Of a stretch of DNA of 5,470 nucleotides, positions 1 through 5,470 are shown piece by piece. Origin of the DNA: Actinotalea sp. (GTDB lineage Bacteria; Actinomycetota; Actinomycetes; Actinomycetales; Cellulomonadaceae); assembly GCA_014360395.1 (NCBI GenBank), contig JACIXM010000007.1, positions 1-5,470 of the forward strand. The letters are read 5' to 3'. Positions within the stretch are counted from its first letter, which is position 1. Every line of letters begins with the position of its first letter. The notes under the pieces are model-generated. The model worked only from the letters and a program-made list of their open reading frames with translations, did no database searches and was not told the DNA's origin. The position numbers were made by a program, and so were the translations under genes.

Positions 1-384
1 CACGTCTTCGTGACCGAGCGCCACCTGGCGACGCTGACCACGCAGCGTCCGGACGGCACGCCGCACGTCGACCCCGTCGGCTTCACGTGGGACCCCGACC
101 AGGGCGTCCTGAGGATCACCACCCGCCACACCTCGGCCAAGGTCCGCAACATCGAGGCGGCGATCAAGGCCCACGGCGTGGCCCGTGCGGCCGTGTGCCA
201 GGTCGACGGGGGCCGCTGGCTGACCCTCGAGGGGACGATCACCGTCGCGCGCGAGCGGGACGAGGTGCTCGAGGCCATGCGTCGGTACGCGGCCCGCTAC
301 CGCACCCTGACCGAGGACCCGCGCCGGGTCGTGCTGCGGCTGGCGGCCGACCGGGTGATGGGTTCGGCCTACATGACGCGCTGA
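1..384 (+). CDS. PPOX-class F420/flavin-dependent oxidoreductase, 5'-truncated by window edge
   Basis: The frame is open from base 1 and ends at TGA 382-384, giving 127 visible residues. A GTG at base 10 is in frame, but the preceding codons also read as family sequence, so I infer that the true start lies a few codons upstream of the window. Family marks are ATLTTQRPDGTPHVDPVGF near the N-terminus (first strands of the split beta-barrel), the TSAKVRNI segment at visible residues 44-51 (typical of cofactor-phosphate binding), GRWLTLEGTITV at 71-82 and a closing VVLRLAADRVMG strand. These fit the pyridoxamine-phosphate-oxidase-like fold, in particular the short Rv1155-type proteins that bind coenzyme F420 or FMN as cytosolic homodimers. 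The physiological substrate cannot be told. It is convergent with the S4 gene, 30 bases apart. The family is secure; the F420 preference is inferred from the subfamily. Confidence 0.85.
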   Translation, partial: HVFVTERHLATLTTQRPDGTPHVDPVGFTWDPDQGVLRITTRHTSAKVRNIEAAIKAHGVARAAVCQVDGGRWLTLEGTITVARERDEVLEAMRRYAARYRTLTEDPRRVVLRLAADRVMGSAYMTR

Positions 385-386
385 GT

Positions 387-404
387 CGCGCGCACGCCCG
401 CGCG
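387..404. terminator. Weak GC hairpin between convergent genes
   Basis: CGCGCG at 387-392 can pair with CGCGCG at 399-404 around a 6-base loop, in the 30-base gap between two convergent stop codons. An outer CTGAG (381-385) / CTCAG (414-418) pair flanks it. There is no T-run on either strand, so this is not a classical intrinsic terminator. At this GC content such pairings arise easily by chance, and only its position between converging genes favours a role in ending transcription. Confidence 0.25.
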
Positions 405-414
405 GGGGGAGGCC

Positions 415-654
415 TCAGCCGAGGCGGACCGTCTCCTCGCCCGCGGGCAGCGCCACGACGACGACGTCGCCGCGCAGCACGCGCCGCCCGCGGCGGGTCT
501 CGGGCTCCCCGTTGACGGTGACCTCGCCGTCCTCCAGGAGGGCGCGCGCGTGCCCGCCGCTCTCCGCGACTCCGGCGAGCTTGAGCAGCTGGCCGAGGCG
601 GATGCCGTCCTCGGCGTCGACGGTCCGTGGTTCCACCCGGACAGTCTGGCGCAC
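415..654 (-). CDS. Small S4-domain RNA-binding protein
   Basis: From a GTG at 654 this encodes 79 residues, almost entirely one S4 (alpha-L) RNA-binding domain. The core runs from IRLGQLLKLAG (residues 18-28) through ARALLEDGEVTVNGEPETRRGR (about 36-57) to the final strand RGDVVVVAL (61-69). The signature VNGEPETRRGR and the positive face around it are typical of the short stand-alone S4 proteins (YbcJ/HSP15-like), which bind structured RNA or ribosomal particles in the cytoplasm; the exact target is unknown. The start is uncertain. In-frame GTG codons at 705 (96 aa), 654 (79 aa) and 636 (73 aa) are all possible and none has a strong ribosome-binding site. I prefer 654 because a GGA lies 6-9 bases before it and relatives, as I recall them, carry about 15-20 residues before the IRLGQ motif; the stretch up to 705 also uses codons (GTT, GCT, GGA) that are uncommon here. 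It is convergent with the PPOX gene and divergent from hisD. Confidence 0.85.
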   Translation of the reverse strand: MRQTVRVEPRTVDAEDGIRLGQLLKLAGVAESGGHARALLEDGEVTVNGEPETRRGRRVLRGDVVVVALPAGEETVRLG

Positions 655-725
655 GTCGCGTCCGGACGGCTGCGCCGGGGCGCGAGCCCGGTACGGAACC
701 CGCACCGCCGGGGCTCTACTTCTGT

Positions 726-751
726 GCCGTCGCGGCGGGCGTGCCGACGGC
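726..751. repeat. 7-bp inverted repeat in the S4 gene / hisD divergent gap
   Basis: GCCGTCG at 726-732 is the exact reverse complement of CGACGGC at 745-751, with a 12-base loop. It lies about 46 bases upstream of the hisD -10 element and upstream of every possible S4-gene start. It could be a regulator binding site or a hairpin, or it may be chance in high-GC DNA. No -35 box is obvious near it. Confidence 0.3.
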
Positions 752-796
752 CTGAGACGACGGTGACCGGCCCGCTCCCGCCCGGTCCGCCCGACC

Positions 797-802
797 TAGG
801 AT
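797..802 (+). promoter_or_regulatory. -10 element TAGGAT of hisD, leaderless-type start
   Basis: TAGGAT matches the actinobacterial TAnnnT -10 pattern and is followed by seven bases and then GTG at 810. The usual -10 to +1 distance would put the first transcribed base on or next to that GTG, giving a leaderless mRNA. The AGGA within 798-801 could instead act as a ribosome-binding site 8 bases before the same GTG. Either reading favours 810 over the in-frame ATG at 801, which overlaps the element. No convincing -35 hexamer is seen at 16-19 bases upstream. Confidence 0.6.
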
Positions 803-809
803 GGCCACC

Positions 810-2147
810 GTGACGACGACCCCGGCGATCCCCCGTCTCGACCTGCGTGGCCGCAGGCTCTCCCCGCGTGAGCTGGCCCGCACCCTGCCGCGTCCGGAGC
901 TGGACGTCGACGGTGCGGTGCACCAGGTGGCGCCGCTGGTGGAGGAGGTGCGGCACCGGGGTGCCGCGGCGCTGCGCGACCTGGCCGAGCGGTTCGACGG
1001 GGTGCGTCCGGAGCACCTCCGGGTCCCTGCGGACGCCCTGGCCACGGCCGTGGACACCCTCGACCCGACGGTCCGGGCCGCCCTCGAGGAGGCGATCCGC
1101 CGCGTCCGTGTCGTCCACCGTGCCCAGGTGCCCGAGGACCTCGTCGTCGACGTCGCGCCGGGCGCCCAGGTCCGGCAGCGCTGGCTGCCGGTCCGACGGG
1201 TGGGCCTCTACGTCCCCGGCGGGCTGGCCGTCTACCCCTCGTCCGTCGTGATGAACGTCGTGCCGGCCCAGGAGGCAGGCGTCGGCTCCCTCGTCGTGAC
1301 GAGCCCGCCCCAGCGCGAGCACGGCGGGCTGCCGCACCCGACCATCCTCGCTGCGTGCCACCTGCTGGGCGTCGAGGAGGTCTACGCCGTCGGCGGGGCC
1401 CAGGCCGTCGCGATGCTGGCCTACGGGGCGGCGGGGGAGAGCGACGTCGACGGCGACGTCCTGTGCGAGCCGGTGGACGTCGTCACCGGTCCGGGCAACC
1501 AGTACGTCACCGCGGCCAAGCGGCTGGTGCGCGGCGTCGTCGGCATCGACTCCGAGGCCGGACCGACGGAGATCGCCGTCCTGGCCGACGAGACGGCGGA
1601 CCCGCGGCACGTCGCCGCCGACCTGGTGTCCCAGGCGGAGCACGGCCCGACGTCGGCCTCGGTGCTCGTCACGGCCTCGGAGGCCCTCGCCGACGCGGTG
1701 GAGGCGCTGCTGCCGGGGGTGGTCGCGGCGACGAAGCACGCCGAGCGGGTCGCCACGGCGCTGTCCGGCCCGCAGTCGGCGATCGTGCTCGTCGACGACC
1801 TCGAGCAGGGCCTGGAGGTGGTCAACGCCTACGGTGCGGAGCACCTGGAGATCCAGACCGCGGACGCGGCGGCCGTCGCCGAGCGGGTCACGAGCGCGGG
1901 GGCGATCTTCGTGGGCCCGTACTCCCCGGTGTCGCTCGGCGACTACATGGCCGGCTCCAACCACGTCCTGCCGACCGGCGGTTGCGCGCACTTCTCCAGC
2001 GGCCTCGGCGTGCACAGCTTCCTGCGGCCGGTCCAGGTCGTCGAGTACGGGGCCGACGCGCTCGCGGAGGTCTCCGAGCGCCTGGTCGCGCTCGCCCGCG
2101 ACGAGGACCTCCCCGCGCACGGCGAGGCGGTCCACGCCCGCTTCTGA
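810..2147 (+). CDS. hisD: Histidinol dehydrogenase
   Basis: HisD (EC 1.1.1.23) carries out the last two steps of L-histidine synthesis in the cytoplasm, a zinc- and NAD-dependent double oxidation of L-histidinol to histidine through histidinal. From GTG 810 it is 445 residues, normal for the family; from the in-frame ATG at 801 it would be 448. In the 448-residue numbering, [20 protein letters not shown] (134-153) and the [11 protein letters not shown] stretch (230-240) are classic HisD sequence, followed by IDSEAGPTE (239-247), part of the family signature. By analogy with the E. coli enzyme, the zinc ligands are Q278 and H281 (SQAEH), D381 ([10 protein letters not shown]) and H440 (AHGEAV), and the catalytic pair is E347-H348 (GAEHLE). 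All are present, so the enzyme should be active. It stands alone: rqlH converges on it after 21 bases and no hisC or hisB follows directly, unlike the common actinobacterial hisDCB order. Confidence 0.97.
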   Translation: MTTTPAIPRLDLRGRRLSPRELARTLPRPELDVDGAVHQVAPLVEEVRHRGAAALRDLAERFDGVRPEHLRVPADALATAVDTLDPTVRAALEEAIRRVRVVHRAQVPEDLVVDVAPGAQVRQRWLPVRRVGLYVPGGLAVYPSSVVMNVVPAQEAGVGSLVVTSPPQREHGGLPHPTILAACHLLGVEEVYAVGGAQAVAMLAYGAAGESDVDGDVLCEPVDVVTGPGNQYVTAAKRLVRGVVGIDSEAGPTEIAVLADETADPRHVAADLVSQAEHGPTSASVLVTASEALADAVEALLPGVVAATKHAERVATALSGPQSAIVLVDDLEQGLEVVNAYGAEHLEIQTADAAAVAERVTSAGAIFVGPYSPVSLGDYMAGSNHVLPTGGCAHFSSGLGVHSFLRPVQVVEYGADALAEVSERLVALARDEDLPAHGEAVHARF

Positions 2148-2168
2148 CGGGCCTGACCGGCCGCCGCC

Positions 2169-4436
2169 TCAGCCGAGGGCGAGCGCGAAGGGCAGCACCT
2201 CCGCCGCGCCGCGCTGGCGGAGCAGCCGGGCGCCGACCGTCATGGTCCACCCGCTGGCGACCCGGTCGTCGACGAGGAGCACCGTGCGACCGGGCAGGCC
2301 GGCGAGCGCGGCCTCGCCGAGCCCGACGTGCAGCCGCCGGGCGACCGTGGCGAGGCGCTGGGCGGAGTTCACGTCGTGGCGCCCGGGTGGGAGGTCGGGG
2401 TCCGGACGGAGCTCGCCCACGAACGGGACGCCGAGGTGCCGAGCGGTCCCCGCGGCCAGGTGGTGCACGAGCTCCGGCCGGCTCGCCGAGGCCACGGCCA
2501 CCACGCCGTCGACCCGGGGTGACCACGTGTCGAGGACCTCGCGCACCCCCCGGCGCAGGATCTCCGGGACCGGGCCGTCCGTCGGCCGGCCGTCGGGTGA
2601 CGCAGCGAAGAGCTCGCGCAGCGCCTGGCCCCACCCGAGGGCGTCGAGCCGCCCGACGGCGCGGCCTCGGCCGGCCTGCTCCTCGGCCGCGAGGCGACCG
2701 GCCAGCGGCACGCCGAGGGCGGCCATCCCGGTCGGCCACTGCCGGCGCGGCTCGAGGTCCTCCCCCGGGACGGCGAGGGCGGCGCGGGCGGACCGCACGG
2801 CGTCGTCGTCGGGGGCGGACCAGGGGATGTCGGGGACGCAGCGGTCGCAGCGCCCGCACCTCCAGCCCGGGTCGTCGGCGTCGCTCGCGGCCTCGACGTC
2901 CGGCGTGGGGTGCCCAGCCCCGACGAGCTCGGGGTCGTCGAGCACCGAGCGGAGGAAGGCCATCCGGCAGCCCGGGGTGCGGACGTACTCGGTCATGAGG
3001 CGTTCCTCGGCCTCGCGCGCCGCCCGCACGCGGGCGTAGCGCTCGGCGTCGTACGTCCACGATCGCCCCGTGGCCGTCCAGCCCCCTGGGACGCGGCGCA
3101 CCGCACCGTCGACGTCGAGGACCTTGAGCAGCAGCTCCAGGCGCGAGCGGCGCAGGTCCACCCGGGGCTCCAACGCGGCGGTCGACAGCGGCCGCCCGGC
3201 CTCCTCCAGCGCCCGCAGGGTGGCCCTGACCTGGTCCTCGGCAGGGAAGGACATGGCGGCGAACCAGTCCCAGACCGCCCGGTCCTCGCGCCCGGGCAGG
3301 AGCACGACCTCCGCCCGGTCGGTCGCGCGTCCGGCCCGGCCCACCTGCTGGTAGTAGCTGATGGGCGAGGACGGCGCGCCCAGGTGCACCACGAAGCCGA
3401 GGTCGGGCTTGTCGAAGCCCATCCCCAGCGCCGACGTCGCCACGAGGGCCTTGACCCGGTTGGCCAGGAGGTCCTCCTCGGACGCGGCCCGTTCTGCCGG
3501 TTCGGTGCGGCCGGTGTAGCTGCGCACGGTGATCCCCGCCCCGCGCAGGTGGGCCGCCACCTGTTCCGCGGCGGCGACGGTCAGGCAGTAGACGATCCCG
3601 GAGCCGGGCAGCCGGGGCAGCGTGGTGACGAGCCAGGCGAGTCGCGCCGCCTGGTCGGGCAGCTCCACCACCGACAGGCGCAGGCTGCGCCGGTCCAGGC
3701 CGCCGCGCAGGACCAGCACGTCCCCGTCGTGCCCCGCGCGCAGCTGCTCGGCGACGTCGGCCGTCACGCGGGCGTTGGCGGTCGCCGTGGTCGCGAGCAC
3801 GGGCGTGCCCGGCCGCAGGTCGGTCAGGAGCGAGCCGATCCGGCGGTAGTCCGGCCGGAAGTCGTGCCCCCAGTCGGAGATGCAGTGCGCCTCGTCGACC
3901 ACGAGCAGGCCTGCGGTCGCCGCCAGGTGCGGCAGGACCTCGTCCCGGAAGCCCGGGTGGGTCAGCCGCTCGGGGGAGACGAGCAGCACGTCGACCTCGC
4001 CGGCGGCGACCCGCGCGTGGACCTCGTCCCACTCCTCGGTGTTCGCCGAGTGGATGGTCTCCGCCCGGATCCCGGCCCGCCGGGCGGCGTCGACCTGGTT
4101 GCGCATGAGGGCCAGCAGCGGGGAGACGATCACGGTGGGGCCGGCCCCGCGCTCGCGCAGCAGACCGGTCGCGACGAAGTAGACCGCGGACTTCCCCCAG
4201 CCCGTGCGCTGGACGACGAGGGCCCGGCGCCGGCCGGCGACCAGTGCCTCGACCGCCGTCCACTGGTCCTCCCGCAGCCGGGCGTCGGCGTTCCCGACCA
4301 GCCGGCGGAGCAGCTCCTCCGCCCGCTCGCGCAGGTCCGCGGGCCCGTCGGCACGCAGGGCCGACGGCGAGGAGGGCGAGGCAGGGGCGGACGACGACGC
4401 CGGCGCGGGCGTCCCGGGCGTTCTCGGCTGGGGCAC
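2169..4436 (-). CDS. rqlH: RqlH-type RecQ-like ATP-dependent DNA helicase with C-terminal phosphoribosyltransferase domain
   Basis: From GTG 4436 this is 755 residues. The superfamily-2 motor has motif 0 LREDQWTAVEAL (54-65), Walker A RTGWGKS (77-83, W where RecQ has G), motif Ia SPLLALMRNQ (105-114), DEAH box plus RecQ aromatic loop DEAHCISDWGHDFRP (181-195), ATTATA (215-220), ALVATSALGMGFDKPD (330-345) and QQVGRAGR (363-370). A linker of about 120 residues follows, then a four-cysteine zinc module (C490, C527, C530, C533). There is no HRDC domain. The C-terminus (about 640-755) is ComF-like, with the PRPP-loop motif VLLVDDRVASGWTMT at 719-733. This order matches M. smegmatis RqlH, a 3'-5' translocase and helicase whose motor, linker and zinc module suffice for unwinding. 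The likely role is recombinational repair or fork processing on the nucleoid; the PRTase role is unknown. The first 30 residues are Pro/Ala/Ser-rich and probably disordered. The start rests on a -10-like CAGACT six bases upstream. It converges on hisD and diverges from the hydrolase. Confidence 0.93.
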   Translation of the reverse strand: MPQPRTPGTPAPASSSAPASPSSPSALRADGPADLRERAEELLRRLVGNADARLREDQWTAVEALVAGRRRALVVQRTGWGKSAVYFVATGLLRERGAGPTVIVSPLLALMRNQVDAARRAGIRAETIHSANTEEWDEVHARVAAGEVDVLLVSPERLTHPGFRDEVLPHLAATAGLLVVDEAHCISDWGHDFRPDYRRIGSLLTDLRPGTPVLATTATANARVTADVAEQLRAGHDGDVLVLRGGLDRRSLRLSVVELPDQAARLAWLVTTLPRLPGSGIVYCLTVAAAEQVAAHLRGAGITVRSYTGRTEPAERAASEEDLLANRVKALVATSALGMGFDKPDLGFVVHLGAPSSPISYYQQVGRAGRATDRAEVVLLPGREDRAVWDWFAAMSFPAEDQVRATLRALEEAGRPLSTAALEPRVDLRRSRLELLLKVLDVDGAVRRVPGGWTATGRSWTYDAERYARVRAAREAEERLMTEYVRTPGCRMAFLRSVLDDPELVGAGHPTPDVEAASDADDPGWRCGRCDRCVPDIPWSAPDDDAVRSARAALAVPGEDLEPRRQWPTGMAALGVPLAGRLAAEEQAGRGRAVGRLDALGWGQALRELFAASPDGRPTDGPVPEILRRGVREVLDTWSPRVDGVVAVASASRPELVHHLAAGTARHLGVPFVGELRPDPDLPPGRHDVNSAQRLATVARRLHVGLGEAALAGLPGRTVLLVDDRVASGWTMTVGARLLRQRGAAEVLPFALALG

Positions 4437-4442
4437 CGGCGC

Positions 4443-4448
4443 AGTCTG
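4443..4448 (-). promoter_or_regulatory. -10-like element CAGACT of rqlH, leaderless-type start
   Basis: On the minus strand, TGC-CAGACT is followed by six bases and then GTG 4436. The TGn prefix gives it an extended -10 character. The spacing puts the transcription start at or beside the start codon, and no Shine-Dalgarno sequence precedes that codon, which agrees with a leaderless message. There is no clear -35 box. The mirrored copy on the other strand raises confidence that it is real. Confidence 0.45.
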
Positions 4449-4473
4449 GCACCCGCCCCTGACACGACCCTGC

Positions 4474-4479
4474 GAGACT
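4474..4479 (+). promoter_or_regulatory. -10-like element GAGACT of the lipoprotein hydrolase gene
   Basis: TGC-GAGACT precedes GTG 4486 by six bases, the same geometry as the opposing rqlH promoter. There is no ribosome-binding site, so a leaderless message is expected. With a 17-base spacer the -35 region would fall at 4451-4456, next to the rqlH -10 element. The two promoters therefore overlap, and polymerase binding may be mutually exclusive. Confidence 0.4.
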
Positions 4480-4485
4480 GCGGCG

Positions 4486-5388
4486 GTGATCCTGTCGCGT
4501 CGCCGTGCCCTCCTGGCCGGGCCGGCCGTCGTCCTCGCCGTGGCTCTCGGGCTGGCCGGCTGTGACGCCTCCGGTGGCTCCCCGGGACCGTCGCAGCCCG
4601 AGCCGACGGCATCGCCCACCCCGTCGGGCCCGGCCACCGGCGCCCCGCCCCGCCCCCGGACGGAACCGGGGACCGGTGAGTACCTCGCGGGCCTGCCGGT
4701 GACGGTCCGGCTGCCCCGGGAGGACCCGGCCGCCGTCGTCGTCCTCGTGCCGGGCGGCGGCTGGAGCCGGGCCGACCCGCGGTGGCTGGCCCCGCTCGGT
4801 GAGCACCTGGTGTCGGCGGGCCTGGCCGTCGTGACGATCACCTACGGCACGTCCTCGACGGGGACGAGCTGGCCCGTGCCCGCCGACGACGTCCGGTGCG
4901 CCGTGGCGTACGCGGCGCAGGAGGTCCCGGACGTGCCCGTCGTCGTCGCCGGCCACTCCGCGGGGGCGCACCTGTCAGCGGTGGTCGGCCTCGTCCCGGA
5001 GGGTACTGACGCGTTCTGCCCCTATCCGGCCCGCGCGTCCGACGGGGTCGTCGGGCTGGCCGGTCCCTACGACGTCTCGGCCACCCGCGGGCTGGCAGGC
5101 AACCTCTTCGGGGTTCCCGAGCCGGAGGCGCCGGAGCTCTGGGCGCAGGGCAACCCCGTCCTGCTGGCGGACCGGCGGCCGGAGCTGCCCTTCCTGCTCG
5201 TCCACGGCTCCGAGGACGAGCTGGTGGGGGAGCAGTTCGCGCGCGGGTTCGAGGCCGCGCTGACCGCGCAGGGGCACCCGGTCGAGCTCGTCGTGATCGA
5301 GGGCGCCACGCACGGCAGCGTCGTGCAGCCCGACGTCGTCGGGGACCTCGTCGCCGAGTGGGTGCTGACGACGGTGGCCGCCTCCTGA
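4486..5388 (+). CDS. Secreted lipoprotein alpha/beta hydrolase (esterase-like)
   Basis: From GTG 4486 the product is 300 residues. The N-terminus is a lipoprotein signal: SRRR at 4-7, a hydrophobic stretch, and lipobox LAGC with the acylated cysteine at C26. SRRRALL resembles a twin-arginine motif, so export by Tat is possible. Residues about 27-62 are a Pro/Ser/Thr linker, putting the catalytic domain outside the membrane. The hydrolase domain shows PGGGW (89-93, oxyanion-hole loop, usually HGGGW), nucleophile elbow GHSAG (156-160, S158), acid D244 in HGSEDELVG and base H276 in GATHG, so the triad is complete. It resembles small BD-FAE/carboxylesterase-type hydrolases; the substrate (an ester, lipid or carbohydrate ester) cannot be told. 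C138 and C178 could form a disulfide outside the cell. The frame is open back to 4204, but that part is antisense to rqlH and lacks a signal peptide; the lipoprotein signal fixes the start at 4486. It is divergent from rqlH and no operon partner is seen. Confidence 0.88.
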   Translation: MILSRRRALLAGPAVVLAVALGLAGCDASGGSPGPSQPEPTASPTPSGPATGAPPRPRTEPGTGEYLAGLPVTVRLPREDPAAVVVLVPGGGWSRADPRWLAPLGEHLVSAGLAVVTITYGTSSTGTSWPVPADDVRCAVAYAAQEVPDVPVVVAGHSAGAHLSAVVGLVPEGTDAFCPYPARASDGVVGLAGPYDVSATRGLAGNLFGVPEPEAPELWAQGNPVLLADRRPELPFLLVHGSEDELVGEQFARGFEAALTAQGHPVELVVIEGATHGSVVQPDVVGDLVAEWVLTTVAAS

Positions 5389-5445
5389 CGTCCCGGCCGC
5401 CACCGGTCCGCCCCGGCCGTGGTCACGAGGGGGTCGCGCCGGCCG
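5389..5445. other. Noncoding gap after the hydrolase gene, possible weak hairpin
   Basis: No gene is seen here. CCACCGG at 5400-5406 can fold back on 5413-5422 with a three-base bulge and a six-base loop, and CGGCCG occurs at both 5394-5399 and 5414-5419. Without a T-run this is only a weak terminator candidate for the hydrolase message. Confidence 0.25.
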
Positions 5446-5451
5446 TAGGAT
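5446..5451 (+). promoter_or_regulatory. -10 element TAGGAT for the next rightward gene
   Basis: TAGGAT is identical to the hisD -10 hexamer and again lies in a short noncoding gap. Transcription would start near 5458-5459. A GTG at 5468-5470 ends the window and could be the first codon of the next gene, or that start may lie beyond the edge. No clear -35 box is seen. Confidence 0.45.
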
Positions 5452-5470
5452 CCCGTCTGGCCCGGCGGTG

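Larger units (their letters stand above)
4434..4488. repeat. Imperfect dyad spanning the rqlH/hydrolase divergent starts
   Basis: The left arm 4434-4451 (CACCGGCGCAGTCTGGCA) and the reverse complement of the right arm 4471-4488 agree at 16 of 18 positions, with a 19-base spacer centred on 4461. Each arm contains, reading outward, a TGC, a -10-like hexamer, a six-base GC spacer and the GTG start codon of its gene. The symmetry may simply reflect two similar leaderless promoters back to back, or it may be an operator bound by a dimeric regulator controlling both genes. Confidence 0.5.

Noticed and set aside
369..2135. A 588-codon open frame on the minus strand across hisD and the S4 gene
   Set aside because: It is antisense to hisD, and its translation is low-complexity Arg/Gly/Asp/Val-rich with no family motifs. 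Long antisense frames are expected at this GC content.
2148..2168. Terminator between hisD and rqlH
   Set aside because: Only a 4-bp GGCC/GGCC stem (2150-2153 with 2159-2162) and no T-run, too weak to call.
4204..4485. Extending the hydrolase 94 codons upstream
   Set aside because: This part is Ser/Arg-rich shadow of rqlH, and the lipoprotein signal with its lipobox begins properly at GTG 4486.
2910..4565. A 551-codon plus-strand frame opposite rqlH
   Set aside because: It mirrors a gene with clear helicase motifs and has a biased Gly/Arg/His/Gln composition without recognisable domains.
4437..4841. Extending RqlH upstream to 4841
   Set aside because: The added residues are antisense to the hydrolase gene and low complexity. 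Homologous sequence begins shortly after GTG 4436.
1888..4971. A 1027-codon minus-strand frame
   Set aside because: It runs through rqlH in another frame and across parts of hisD and the hydrolase gene. Its composition is Arg/Gly/Pro-rich shadow sequence.
2169..5388. A new defence system made of helicase plus hydrolase
   Set aside because: The genes are divergent, the helicase matches a widespread repair clade, the hydrolase is exported, and there are no nuclease, sensor or mobile-element neighbours.

Overview
The window is very GC-rich, with third codon positions almost always G or C. It looks like an actinomycete (Actinomycetota) chromosome. Three things support this: a Rv1155-type PPOX flavin/deazaflavin protein, an RqlH-clade RecQ-like helicase of the kind described from Mycobacterium smegmatis, and GTG starts that sit 6-7 bases after a -10-like hexamer (leaderless-style starts). 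A Micrococcales-type genome is a reasonable guess, but the sequence does not prove it.

Layout. At 1-384 (+) is the 3' part of a PPOX-class (F420- or flavin-dependent) oxidoreductase whose start lies before the window. At 415-654, possibly to 705 (-), is a small S4-domain RNA-binding protein, convergent with the first gene. A short divergent gap holds a 7-bp inverted repeat and a TAGGAT promoter. At 810-2147 (+) is hisD, histidinol dehydrogenase, complete with all expected zinc and catalytic residues. Convergent with it after only 21 bases is rqlH at 2169-4436 (-), a RecQ-like 3'-5' helicase with a zinc module and a C-terminal ComF-like phosphoribosyltransferase domain. A 49-base divergent gap with near-mirror symmetry separates it from 4486-5388 (+), a secreted lipoprotein alpha/beta hydrolase. 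The window ends with about 80 noncoding bases carrying a second TAGGAT element, probably the promoter of the next rightward gene.

The five genes do not form one pathway. They cover redox chemistry, RNA binding, the last steps of histidine synthesis, DNA unwinding and a surface hydrolase. Each gene is its own transcription unit or the edge of one, because strand switches at every junction (+ - + - +). hisD is not followed directly by hisC/hisB, as it is in many actinomycetes. No mobile element, tRNA, rRNA, CRISPR array or phage gene is visible, and codon use gives no sign of recent transfer. The most interesting points are the symmetric divergent promoter between rqlH and the hydrolase, and the PRTase domain of the helicase. 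I did not find a convincing wholly new system.
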